From Glaciozyma antarctica PI12 (taxonomy: Eukaryota; Basidiomycota; Microbotryomycetes; Kriegeriales; Camptobasidiaceae): a DNA stretch of 64,000 nucleotides. Shown in pieces: positions 1 to 10,831 of this stretch. The translations under genes were made by a program, and so were the position numbers. How positions within the stretch are numbered: position 1 is the first letter of the stretch; each line of letters starts with the position of its first letter. The notes below the pieces were generated by a model that had not been told where the DNA came from, ran no database searches, and saw only the letters and a list, made by a program, of their open reading frames with translations. The stretch is from NCBI GenBank assembly GCA_002917775.1, contig KZ627149.1:537689-601688 (forward strand), given 5' to 3'.

Positions 1-48
1 GTCCTTCCTCTCCTCCTCGTTTAGGACGTTCGCTGATGCCGTTCGCAG

Positions 49-359
49 TCTCGCTCAACAAGGATATCAAGAAGAACGCGAAGAAGGACAAGAAGAAGGC
101 GGCAAAGGTTAACGCCAAAGTCACCGAAGTCGAGAAGGAGCACGGCGAGGACGCAGAGATGCCTTCCAAGCCCAGAGGACGTCACGTCGTGAGCAGCATG
201 GACGTCGACGAGGCCTACGTGAGTCGTTCTTGCTTCGGCGATGCGGAGATCGACGCTGATATTGTTCGAATCTCGCAGTCGTTCGAGGAGTTCTTCCCTT
301 CGGCTGGAGGAAGGGCGAAGAAGGCGGCGCCGATGGAGGACGACGACGAGGAGCTGTGA
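49..359 (+). CDS. 3' end of an unidentified lysine-rich protein (partial)
   Basis: The left edge holds the last exons of a gene that starts outside the window. A branch site and CAG acceptor end at 48, so the visible coding begins at 49. A 60-nt intron (219-278, GTGAGT...CGCAG) divides two exons and has a length divisible by three. The product is very Lys/Ala-rich (KKNAKKDKKKAAK), then carries a short aromatic-acidic motif (SFEEFFPS) and a DDDEEL end; the stop is TGA at 357-359. The basic-then-acidic tail resembles the C-terminus of nucleolar assembly factors such as NUG1/GNL3-type GTPases, but no domain is visible and that is only a guess. The exon boundaries are well supported; the identity is not. 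Confidence 0.55.
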
Positions 360-651
360 GGTGGAGTTTTTGTTTTCGTACGGGCGACAAGAACCTTGGT
401 TAGATCTGCAAGGCCTTTGTTGACCTTGTACCTATGCGTGCGTGCGAGAGGAGGAGCAGTTAATACGTCTCGTGTGCGCCGACGGGAGAAGCGGTCGCCT
501 CGCTGCAGCTTTCTCGCTCGGTCTCTTGCAGAGCGCCGCACGAAGCTAAAATAGGTTCCGTTACAGCAATAAAGGAAATATGGGGGTATACAAGTACGGG
601 CAAGAACGACGATATCTCGAGGAGGGAGTAATATGAGGACGCAGGCTCTTC

Positions 652-2106
652 CTACAATCCACCTCCTTCCAAAGCCTTGACGATCCTGCGCACCAAGTCT
701 CATCAGCCACAGCTTCGGAGAAAAGAGTCGAAAGGGCACTCACCCAAAGGACGCAGCAGCAGCTGCTCCACCCACGCAAAGAGTCGAGAAGCACCCATAA
801 GCGTACCCGCGCATGCCGACTTCCGCACCAGTGAGGTACGTCTTGACGGCGCCAAAAATAAGGAGGATGACGGTGGTGATGGCGATTGAGACGTAGAGAG
901 CGTCGCGGGCTGAGGCGATGAGGAAGTAGGGGAGGAGGGGAACGAGTCCGCCGATAAAGTCTGTGGAGGGAGGGGATTAGCTTGGTTGGAGTGTAGCTTG
1001 AGAAGGAAGGAACGTACAAGATGAACCGATAGTGAAAGCACTGATAAAGAGTCGCATGTCCGACGTCTCCTCGATCCCTTCTCCAAACTTGAGCAGGAAC
1101 GCGGTGAGGCCCTTGTCGTCCTCGTCCTCCTCCTCCGCCTGCGGTAGCAATCGCAATCGCGTCCTGATCACCGGCACTGGAGAACTTGGGCGTTCGGGCG
1201 ATGGCTCGTAGGCACTTGCGGAAGATGGAGGGGTGAGGAGGCGGGATGGGGAGGGTGGCTTCGACTTTGAGGAGGGATCCAGCGACGCGGCGGGAGAGAG
1301 AGTCGTCGATACCGAGAGGGGATAGGATGGCGGCGACCTCGCGCTCCATCTCGCCTGCGCAAGAGCGGAGAACACGTTCCTGAGGAGAGAAGGAGAGATC
1401 AGTCCTCGGATCTCGTTTGAGGAGAGCGGTAACGTACTCGAGTCGTTTTGAGCAGGTAGCGGTAGTGATCACGCTCAGCTTGCGCGGAGAGGTATCCTCC
1501 CACTCCCATCGAGATGGCTCCGGAGACCAGCTCAGCTACTCCCGCCACATACACCAGTCATAGACGAGTCGAGATGAGCCGAGAGTCCGGCGGTGAGAGC
1601 GAAGGGCACGGTGAGACCTGCGCGAGAACAAGAGGTCAGCTCCTTGGCTCTCAGGAGAACGCCCGCTTGTGTGCGCACCATCTGCCAATCCACTGCCAGG
1701 GATAGGAAGACGCAAAGTCAGCTGAGTGCCTATCGAACAGGAGCGAACGAGCGTACATGATGACATCCTTGACGACAGCCGGGTCAATCAGCGAGCGCTC
1801 GTCATCTCCCTTGAGCTCCCTGCAGCAGATGGTCCGCTCGCGGTTGTGTTGGTCGCATTTAGCAGCTGTGGGGAGGGAGGAGGACGAGTTTGGTCAGCTT
1901 CTCCGAGTCCTCGAGCGACGCCACCGTGACTCACCAAGGGGAACGGGATCACTGCCTCCAGGAGTGCTGGTACCTGCGCTGAGTGACCAGACGGGCTTGG
2001 AGGTTCCGTCGGCCTTGACGCGAGGAGGAAGCGCTACAGCTCCAGGAGCTGGGCGTGCAGCGGAGGAAGTGTCGAGGGTCGTTCGAGAGGGTGCTGGGGG
2101 TGCCAT
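652..2106 (-). CDS. CCC1: CCC1/VIT1-type vacuolar iron-manganese transporter
   Basis: Multi-exon gene for a member of the CCC1/VIT1 family, which moves Fe2+ or Mn2+ from cytosol into the vacuole. Spliced exons give family hallmarks in order: IIGLADGLTVPFALTAGLS (first membrane helix), VAGVAELVSGAISMGVGGYL (second helix), a cytosolic loop with AQAERDHYRYLLK and EMEREVAAIL, then LLKFGEGIEET, and a final block with YFIGGLVPLLPYF and two further helices ending in VKALEGGGL. The start at 2106 follows the usual hydrophilic N-terminal tail. Donor/acceptor pairs are canonical; the last intron separates only the final dozen residues. The frame breaks near 1558 and again near 1135-1142; the first looks like one surplus base, the second like a surplus base or an unrecognised intron. 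The gene lies head to head with the MFS transporter. Family assignment is firm; metal preference is inferred. Confidence 0.85.
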
Positions 2107-2959
2107 TGTGTTGGCTCGGGAAGGTCAGCTGAGTCGAAACCGAGGCTGAGAGCTGCTGGAGCGAGAGAGTGAACTTGCGAGGGGGGGAGGAGGTCAAAAA
2201 CAGCTCGAAGTCGAATCCTGCTCGTTTCAGCCAATCAAAAGCTTGCCTTTCTCCTCATCCTGCCCTGGCTGCGATCTTGACCAGGACCAGCTGGTCTGCG
2301 TGCCCCCGACCTAGCCTGCTTCCACGATCCACCTTGGCCCACCGCGAGAGACGCCAGCCTCACCTTCAGGCTTGGAATCATTGGCTCCTCGCCTTCGCTG
2401 CCTCTCGCGGCGTCCCTGCTGGCACGCCCTCGCGCCTGCTCCCTCAACGACGAAGGACACCTCGAGGGGCGAAAACCGAAGGGGAATCAGTACGCTGCGA
2501 CGCTGCTCATCCCCGCGCGTGACGAACGCGACGCGGCTCTCCTTCGAGCTCTCGTTCGCGAATCGCACACTTCTCCACTCGCTTGGCTCTCTGACGGCCT
2601 ACACGCGATTGCTCTCGTACAAAGTGGCTTCCGCTGGATATCAGCTGGGACTCGCTGCTGGAGAGCACTTCCCGGTGGCCGCATCCAGAGGGGACCCACG
2701 TACGATACGGAGGGAAGCAATCACCCGAAGGGCCCCAGATTGATTCGTCCAAGCCTCGAAGGGGCTCCTCCTCCTCCTTCCTCGCTGCGCAATCCTCGAG
2801 TACTCTTAGCCGAAGCAGTGAACTCTCTTGCGAGATTCGTGTGCGGGGATCCGGGGACTCCTCTTGGGGAGACGATCTATGCAAGCCAGTATCCGTCGCG
2901 CCAGGATCAAATCTGCTCGAGCTCGAGCTGCTCTTTGTTTCTCAACCAACCGCTCGAAG
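2107..2959. promoter_or_regulatory. Intergenic region between two divergent transporter genes
   Basis: This 853-nt stretch separates the divergent starts of the metal transporter and the MFS transporter. Open frames in it lack the C/G-ending codon bias and splice signals of the flanking genes. It presumably holds both promoters and 5' leaders; I see no specific operator or TATA element I would name. Confidence 0.5.
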
Positions 2960-5211
2960 ATGCTCAGCAAAGTTTTTATCAGCGAGCCTGCAGATCAGCT
3001 CACCCCGGCACCTGGAACCTGCCTGTTCGACCCTCCCGAGGCCGACGAGACTGAAGCCGCAGCTCGACTCAAGCGCCACCCTACCAAGGTCCATATCATC
3101 CTTCGCCCTCAGCCTACCGACAGCGCTCTCGACCCTCTCAACTGGTCTCGCGCGAGGAAGGAGGCCCTCTTTTTTGTTTTTCTCGTCGGCAGTATCTGCA
3201 CGTACGTTCCTTCTCGCTTTCCAGCACAATGACCCTCGCTAACGTGGTACACTTGCAGTGGAGTCATTGGTCCTATCCTCGTCCCCGCCTTTGGCAACGT
3301 CGCTGAGGATCTCGGCGTCACCGTGCCCAAGATCGCGCAGCTCAATGGTGTCCTCGTCCTGTTCGAAGGTATCGCCGGTATTCTCTGCGTGATCGCGTCC
3401 GCTTTCTGGGGTCGCAGGTACGTACTGTCTCCTCGTACTTTGGGGGTTCTCGCTGATCCGCACCGCAGGTCTTCGTACCTCGTCACCACTGCGATGCAGT
3501 TCCTCGGCTGTATTTGGGGAGCTCTCAGCACTTCGCACTCGTCCTTGTACGGCGCTAGGGTTGTCCAAGGCATGGGAATGGCGGCGTTCGCGTACGTTTT
3601 CTCTCTTCAGCACCCGAGGCGTGTGGCTGACCTCCTGGACAGCGTTCTCATCGGCTCGACCATCACCGACCTTTTCTTTGTTCACGAGCACGGAGTCCGA
3701 ATCGCCTTGTGGCAGGTTACCTACATCGCCGCTGTGAACTTGACGCCTAGTGAGTCATTCCTCTCGACGCTTGCACCGATGAGAAGCTGACGCCTCGCTC
3801 GCAGTCATCTCGTGAGCGACGCCTTCCGTGAGCAACCCTGCGACGACACTAACGCCTCTCCTCCCTCCCCAGCGGCCCCATCGCAACCAGATGTACGTTA
3901 TTTTTTCCGCATTCCTCATCGCAGTTCCTAACTCGCTTCGCAGACGGCTGGAGGATGTGCTTCTGGATTCTGGGAGCGTTCGAGGGCGCGACCCTGATCG
4001 GCGTCATCTTCCTCTGCCCGGAGACGAAGACTCACCTTCGTGTTGGTGCAAAGGACGCCAAGATTCCCGACGACAAACCTCAGCAGGAGTTCATCGAGAA
4101 GAGCGACCTCCCTGGCACCACCACCGTCTCGGAGTCCGGATCCGCACCGACCGAATCCCTTACGTTCCTCAACTCGCTCAAGTTCTGGGGACCTACCTTC
4201 CAAGAGGATACGGTTCTCGTCACTATCGCTCGTCCTTGCGCCATCGTCTGCGTGAGTTTTTGCGTCCCGAACAAGACGAAAACTGACCTCGCTCGCTCAG
4301 GCTCCTCATATCTTCTGGGCGACGATTGCCTACACTCTCTCGTTCGCTTGGTACGTTGTTACCGGCGCCACATTCGGTCAACTGTACGGTACGTTAAACG
4401 CACTCCTATGACGCGAAAAAAGAAGCACAACGCGAAAGAAAAAGAGCTGACCTCGACATTCACTCCGCAGGCGGCCAGTACTACCAGCAATCCATCGAAT
4501 CTGTCGGCCTCATCGCTGGTATCGCTCCCCTCATCGGAACCTTCGCCGCGTGCATGATCTCGGGACCTCTCACCGACTACAGCGCCCAATGGCTCGCCGT
4601 CCGCAACCACGGCGTCTTCGAGCCTGAGTTCCGCCTCGCCGTCCTTCCCCCGGCGTTTATCCTCACCGCCATCGGAGGATTCGGATGGGCTTTCACCGTT
4701 GGACCCGAGTGGAACCTCCTCGTCTCTACCTCCGTGAGTCGAATTTCCCTTCGACGAAGCGATAGCGACCGACACTGACTCTCCTCGCTAGCTGGCTGGA
4801 TTCCTCTTTGCTGGTGTTTCCCTTGGACTCTGCGGAGTTGTCGCGTGCGTCCTCCCGCCTTCCCGAGTCACGGCGCGTACTCACCGTCCACCTGTCGCAG
4901 ATACGGCAACGCCTGCTACCCCTCCCAAGGTGGTGACACCTTCGCAGTCATGATGCTCCTACGCTCGTGCTTCATCTTCGGCTGCACGTACTTCATCAAC
5001 ACCTGGTTGGCCGTCGAGTGCGTCCTCCTTTTCCGCCACCCTAGCGCCCAAATTGACTTCATCGCTTCACAGGGGTATCGAGCACTTCTTCGGAATCTGG
5101 ACCGCCATCACCCTCGCCGTTTACGCGCTCGGACTCCCCGTGTACATCTATGGGAAGCGGATGCGCGTTGCGACGGCCAAGTCGTACCTTCTCGGCTGGG
5201 CAGCGAACTGA
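2960..5211 (+). CDS. MFS transporter, DHA1/HOL1-like
   Basis: Plasma-membrane transporter of the major facilitator superfamily. The N-terminal cytosolic part ends in DPLNWSRARKEALFF, the signature before helix 1 of fungal drug/polyamine H+ antiporters (TPO, FLR1, HOL1 group). Exons then give GVIGPILVPAFGN, the loop motif after helix 2 (AFWGRRSSYLV), GARVVQGMGMAAFAVLIG, TPIISGPIATRYGWRMCFW, a long central loop (about 60 residues with PTESLTFLNSLKFWGPTF), and six C-terminal helices ending GLPVYIYGKRMRVATAK. At least ten introns of 50-70 nt are present; one internal exon is only 7 nt (3805-3811). The start at 2960 is the first ATG in the open frame with the N-terminal signature; the TGA is at 5209-5211. 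Substrate cannot be read from the sequence. Confidence 0.88.
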
Positions 5212-5813
5212 GCGAGGTCAGGCTCAGGGATGTGTACTTGGGAGTCTTCGGGGGGATGGGTCTTGTAGATATATGGAATCACCTCGAGCTGGCAACGTCT
5301 GAACAGCTTTCTTCAGGCCTCAGTACTCGGTCCCTTTTCGAAAGAGCACCACGCCGCACGGTCTGCGCGAGAGTAAAAGCGAGCGAGTCTGGCGGCTCTC
5401 TCTTCTCCATCTCGCGACTGCTTCACTCGCTTCGACATCTCAGTTCCTGCGTCAAAGCCCGCCCGGTCTCTGTCCAAAGCTGATCAACTTGGGCGATCCT
5501 GGTGCGGGGGAGATTGCTCTCTCCCCCACTTCGTCCAAAGGCGCTGCGTTCGCACCTTCGCAGCTCAAGGACTTGATGACTTGCTCTCACAACCTCCTCG
5601 TCGTGCGAAAGAAGAGGTTTAGATTGAGTTGCTTCGGTAGCGAACATTCCTCGGGCGTCGACGCGGAATGAGCCCTCTTTCACGCGACTTTCACCGAAAT
5701 TCGGAAGTACTTCCGCTTGCTTTGGCTCAGGGCTTTGGGCTTGTCTCTTCGTCTTGCGACGCCCGAACTGCTTCGAATCTTCTCCAAAAAGAAGGTCAGG
5801 ACTTGGGGCGACG
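5212..5813. other. Intergenic: 3' end of MFS gene and leader of mL44-like gene
   Basis: About 600 nt between two genes on the same strand. Short open frames occur but have no splice context, domain or codon bias like their neighbours. It should hold the terminator of the transporter and the promoter of the next gene; no defined element was recognised. Confidence 0.45.
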
Positions 5814-7129
5814 ATGGCGAGCTCTTCACGACTCGTTCAGCCCGCCTGGAAGACTCTTCCCAAACTGCTCCTCTGTCGCCCTTGTCAACAGCTCCGACAC
5901 AGCTCCTCCGCCTCTCCTACCACCCCACCCGTCGCTACCTCTTCCCCCACGCCTAAACCGGTCGTTCCATTACCACCCCACCGCTTCCCCCGCATCAAAG
6001 CGGGCGAAAATCCCCCCTTTGTCCTCCTCTCCGACTACACCGACTACACCGACCCCACCCACGCTAAAGCAAAGCACTGGAACTTTGAAGTACCAATCTC
6101 TGAGCCAATACCAAGGGATTACGAACGGATGGAGGTGAGTCAACGACACCCAACCGCTTGTTCAGCACTGAGACCAATCGCCTGGCAGCATTTCGGCGAC
6201 AAGATCTTGGACCTCGTCTTGACAGAACTTCTGTTGGAAAAGTATCCTCGACTGACTCAAGGAGGAGCCACTGTGATTTCCTCCTCGCACCTCCGCAAAA
6301 AGCCTCGCTCACTCGTTGACCGCCGCAGGAACTCCTCTCCCACCTCGTCCGCAACGAAGCTCTCGCCATCCTCGCCGCCGAATACCACCGCCGAAAAACA
6401 CCTCGACAAATCTCCTCACGCCGCCGAACCCCTCTCCCGCCTCGAACGTACCCGCGCCGCCCTCTTCGAATCCTACCTCGCCGGCCTGTTCCTCGAGCAC
6501 GGATACACCCGTACGCGCTCTTGGATCCGAGCACTCTTCAAACCTCTCATCGCCGAAGCGTACGACAAGATCAAGCCGGTCGCGACGGGGGCGGACTTTG
6601 GGAAGTCCGAGAGTCTCGCGAGATTCATGAACTGGATCACGACCAAGTCGGAGAAGCCCGAGTTCGAATTCGAGGAGGATGGGAAGCCTCCGCGGAACGT
6701 CTTTACGTGCACGATCAAGTTTCGAGGCCGCAAGTTTGAGGGGAAGGGATCGACGAAGCAAAGGGCGAAGAATGCGTGAGTCCTCGTTTCGCCTCTTCCG
6801 AGCGCCCTGGCTGAGGCAGGCTTCGATTCCCAGCGCAGCTACAGTCGCGATCGAGCTGCTTGGGATCTAAAGCGTTCTCTCTGCGATACGGTACGCTCTT
6901 CTTTCTTTCCGTGTGAAGTCTCGCTCATTTTGACCTGCAGATCGTCAGCGAGCTTCTCAAGCCAGACGCTCCCGATCTCATGGACGTCGCAGCGACAGCG
7001 AGCGAGGAGGAAGAGCTGGAAGGACGCGAGGAAGCGAGGGGGAGGAGTAACGCAGCAGGAAATGTTGAAACGAGCAAACGCGATAAATGGATTGCCCTCG
7101 GAACCGCCTGCTCGCTCAACCCGAGATGA
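5814..7129 (+). CDS. RNase III-fold plus dsRBD protein, mitochondrial ribosomal protein mL44 type
   Basis: The N-terminus (MASSSRLVQPAWKTLPK...) is basic and Ser-rich like a mitochondrial presequence. An RNase III fold follows: ERMEHFGDKILDLVLTELL, then ELLSHLVRNEALAILAAEYH, then ALFESYLAGLFLEHGY. A double-stranded RNA-binding domain follows (RNVFTCTIKFRGRKFEG, STKQRAKNA). The second acidic motif lacks the Asp of active RNase III (ALFE instead of DxFE), which favours the structural protein mL44 of the large mitoribosomal subunit over a nuclease. Introns lie at 6135-6188, after GGAT, at 6776, and at 6891-6940. Two acceptors 5 nt apart (after 6833 or 6838) give different ends: the first stops at 6870, the second runs through another intron to 7129. 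I chose the longer because its last exons keep good splice signals. The A5 run at 6394-6398 has one base too many for the frame. Confidence 0.75.
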
Positions 7130-9218
7130 CTCTGGGCCCATTCTGCCTCCCCCTGAACTGCCCCACTTTCTCAATCGGTATCCTCTTCCCCGGCTGCCCT
7201 CCCCTCCCTCCCCTTCCACCCCCTCGCGACGGATAAAGGCTCCTCTTCGACGACTGACTCCCATCGCGCGAGTACCCCGACTCGGACGGCGTATCCGGCC
7301 TCGAAGTCTCGTACGAGTTCCGATACGGCGATCCGTTCGAGGCCTGCACGACAGGAGGGCGAGGCGACTCCATATGCGCCTTCTTCGCCACCGTGCCAAC
7401 ATCGTTCGTCCACCCCGCTCCCCCCTTCTTGAACCCATCGCTATCCCTCGGTCGTTTCCCATTCCCGTTCGTCATCCCAACGCCGTTCGACGACTTGGTC
7501 CCCGCGTGAATAGCGCTCGTGAGCGCGTCGCCGACTTCTCGAGCGTAGAAGAGGACGTAGGCCGTTCGAGCGTGCAGAGGAGGTTTCCCGTCGGGCGTGG
7601 GAGAGACGAACGAGTCGTTCATGTGGTGCCAGCTGCCGGCGGCGGACTTGACGTGTGCCGTGTAGTGACCCGAGTGAGGACCCCCGCCAGAGTGGTTGAT
7701 GATGCCGTAAAGTCGGTAGGTGGGGTTCGTCGTTCGCTGCGGTGTTGGACAGAGTGTCAGGGCGCGGGAGACGAGGAGGTGGATGGAGGAACGCACGTCC
7801 GACATGTAAGGTCCGAGGTGAAGGACTTCGGGGTACTTGATCGAGTCGCCAATCTTGCGACCAGAAGGCGTGAACCGCTTGAGGTGAATCGTGAGGACCA
7901 TAGGCGCCTCGTGGATCGTGAAGCTCTTCTCGGCGTTGACAAGCTTCTTGCACCTGCAAAGTAAAGCGACGTCAGCTTCGTTCCTTGCGCGACGAAAGCG
8001 GCGCCAACTCACTTCTCGCACTTGTACTTGTTGGCGCCCTTGAGATGATCGATCTTGACGTAGTCGGCGAGCGCCTCCTTGACGCTATCGACGCGCTGAA
8101 CGTCCAAGCTCAAGTCGAGCATCGAGTCGAACGTGTCGGAGGGGTGTTGGCATTGGCTGCAGACGACTCGGCTTCGCAGACGTCCGCCGAAGATCTGGTG
8201 AACGAAGGTCGAGTCCTTGATGCGCTGGTCGAGTTTCCTGAGGGCGCAGCGCGTTAGTCGAGCGGCTGGCAACGGTCGAAAGGAGAACGCACGCAGGCTT
8301 GCCGAAAAGAGCGCTGAGCTGCATGTTGTCGATACAGAAGCGGAGGAACTCGTGCGCGTCTTCTTGCCGACCCAGGCGAAGGTGTTGCGCAATTTCTGGA
8401 GAGGAAGAACGCGGGTCAGCTTCAAGGCGCGTGCCTGCGAGCGAAAAGGAACGCACTGCGAAGGTTGCTGGTGACGAGACTGGGAGTGTAGCAGTTTGTT
8501 TTCTCAAACGAATGCTGAACCAGGTGAACCATCGAACAGGTCATGCAGAAGCCCTTCTTCGCCTTGTACGCGCCTGCAGAGCTCACATCAGCTTCCCTCA
8601 TCCCATGGCGGCGATATAAACGAACATTCAGCGGTGTTGTGCCTCTTCTCGAGGACAAACCTGACTAGCGGAGCAGTGTGTAGCAGCACTTGCAGTGCAC
8701 TGTTCAGGAAGCAGGTGTTGCCGACGTTGTTGAGGCCTGCTCCTATCCGGTACTGCTTAGGCCAGCCGACCGCGGGGGAGATAGTCGGGAAGAGGGGGGA
8801 CGGCGAAGAGGCAGCGGGAGACTTGAGAGGGGTGCTCTTGAGGATGGAAGGCTTGGTGGAGGACGAGCTTGGTGGAGGTGAGGGGTGCCGAGGGAAGTAG
8901 TTGCAGCCTGTAAAGGAGCTCGTTAGCTGGCTGCAGGCAGGCGCGTAGGAAGAGACTCACGGCAGGAGGAGGCGCCTTCACGTTGATGGGAATGTAAGGG
9001 ATCTCCTCCGCATCGAGCTTGAGGTGAGGAGAAACGAACTGGACCTTCTCGTCCAAGAGAGACGTGATGGTCAGGGGACGCGACCCTCCGAGACCGCGAT
9101 AGCCAGCTCCGCTCGAAGTCCCAACTCCAAGATCCGCCTCCTCGTAGTCCTCCTCTTCCTCCTCGAGCTGTCCAGAGCTGTGCATGGGCGGCGCGAAGCC
9201 GGGGGCGATGGTGGTCAT
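7116..9218 (-). CDS. Ubiquitin-specific protease, USP36/42-like
   Basis: Cysteine deubiquitinase of the USP (C19) family, which removes ubiquitin from target proteins. Catalytic Cys box NNVGNTCFLNSALQVLL, QEDAHEFLRFCIDNM helix, zinc-ribbon cysteines (VVCSQCQHPSDTF and YKCEKCKKL), APMVLTIHLKRF, and His box GGPHSGHYTAHV with WHHMNDSFV are all visible. The order and spacing match human USP36/USP42 and their fungal relatives, linked to nucleolar substrates. A basic Gly/Arg-rich tail (GGGRGGRGG) ends the protein, fitting nuclear or nucleolar RNA-rich surroundings. The start at 9218 opens an acidic N-terminal exon (QLEEEEEDYEEADL). The first intron joins exons out of phase if the strong donor GTGAGT is used; a donor 4 nt downstream restores the frame. 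One 60-nt intron near 7740-7800 is in frame. The stop overlaps the end of the facing gene by 14 nt. Confidence 0.85.
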
Positions 9219-9457
9219 GCCTGCGCGCTGGGGAGGCGAAAAAATGGGACTGGGAGGTCGGAGGAGCTTGACAGCGTGGCGGAGGAGAGACAGGTGTGGT
9301 CGGAGTAAGTTCAGTCGCGTAGAATCAGCTCGGAGAGAGGATCCTGAAGCTGGTAACGCTCCTCCTCTCTCAAGCTCAAGCCAAACAGGCGCTCCCTCAG
9401 TTTCGAGTCAGTCGCGCGTGGGCCTTTCCTCCGACTTCATCCCTCTCTGCTCCCACT

Positions 9458-10686
9458 ATGTCTCTATCTGCTCAGCCTGTGGTGATCCTGACTGGTAAGG
9501 CTATGCCCTGCTCCAGAGACGGCGAACGCTGAACCTGGTGCCGGCGAGCAGGAGCTTCCAAAGGTCTCGGACTCGCTTGCCTGTACGTGAAGCTACTAAG
9601 CTCCCCCAAGGACAACCACAGCACTGTACCGTGCGCTAAAAATGTACACAGATCGATCCTCCTGCGAGCGGGAGCTTCCGTTGTCGCGTTATCGCGTACA
9701 GAGACACCGGAGCTCACTGCGCTCGCCGGTCGCTTCCCTGGGGTGCTTGTCATCTCAAAGGGCGACGTCTCCAAGGATGCAGACAACAAGGTGCGCTTCA
9801 GACGTGTCCCACTCTTCCCTTGCCGAAGCTGATCTTCCCTGCTCTCCCCCCTGCTCCCGTGTGCACTCGTCTCCCCCTGAAGGCTGCGATCGACCTCGCG
9901 ATGCAGTCTTTTGGACGACTGGACGCGCTCATCCGTGCGTTGAATCTCTCTCGTCGAAAGTTGAAGCCCCGCCGACCACCCACAGTCAACGCCGGTACCC
10001 TCGACCCCCTCGGAACGACTGCCTCTTTCGTCGGAAAGACGGAGGCCTACAAGTCGCTCTTCGACGTCAACTTCTTCTCTCTCATCTCGATGGTTAGCCA
10101 AGCGCTTCCTTATCTCAAGGCGACCGAGGGCAAGACCCTCATGGGAGCTACCGCCGGTCGAGTCGTCATGGTCTCATCCGGAGCGTCGACTGGAGGTGTC
10201 GCAGGATGGGGAGCCTACTCGTGAGTTCCTTCGCTCGTCTCTCCTTTACTCGGATGCTTATTCGTCTCCAACAGCGCTTCGAAAGCGGCGATGAACAGTC
10301 TTGCCAGGTTCGCTCTTTCGCTTCGATCCTCGCGCTCGCTTTTCGCTAATTCTTATCAGGACGCTCGGCAACGAAGAGCCTTCAATCATGACCGTCGCAG
10401 TTCGTCCCGGTGTCGTCGATACCGAGATGCAGAAAGCCATCCGCGACACCGGTTCGTCCCTCCCCTCCTCCGTCCCTCACTCTCGCTCACCTCGCTTCCA
10501 GGCTCGGCGCACATGGACCCCAACGACCTTAAGAAGTTCACCGGCCTGCACGAGACGGGCAAGCTCGTTCCTCCCCACAAGCCTGGAGGAGTCCTCGCTG
10601 GCCTGGCGCTCAAGGGCGAGCAGACTCTCACGGGACAGTTCCTCAGCTGGGACGCCGAGGACATGAAGGCGTACCTCCTGGAATAA
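9458..10686 (+). CDS. Short-chain dehydrogenase/reductase, IRC24/YIR035C-like
   Basis: Classical SDR of the Rossmann fold, NAD(P)H-dependent. Exons join to give TGASKGLGLAC (dinucleotide-binding TGxxxGxG), LNAGTLDPLG (NAG motif), VNFFSLISMVSQALPYL, VVMVSSGAS (active-site Ser strand) and AYSASKAAMNSLA (catalytic YxxxK, split by an intron after TAC TC), then VRPGVVDTEMQKAIRDT. The C-terminal block (DLKKFTGLHETGKL...GQFLSWDAEDM) parallels the yeast benzil reductases IRC24 and YIR035C. A ketone/aldehyde reductase role is inferred; the natural substrate is unknown. The start ATG at 9458 has the short peptide typical of the family before the first beta strand; the stop is TAA at 10684-10686. The promoter is shared with the USP gene over 239 nt. 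Confidence 0.88.
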
Positions 10687-10831
10687 AGTCCGTATTCCGA
10701 TTGTATTTCGCCGAAGTCTGATGCACAACAAAGCTCTAGTCTAACCGCATGCCCCCTCACTGAGCGAGCGAATCTGAATCCCCCGAAGTCCTCCCATGCT
10801 CCCCAACCTCGCACGTCACCCACGCCATGAT

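Noticed and set aside
6930-7964. 344-codon plus-strand frame opposite the USP gene
   Set aside because: Antisense to the well-conserved His box and peptidase exons; Arg-rich, no domain.
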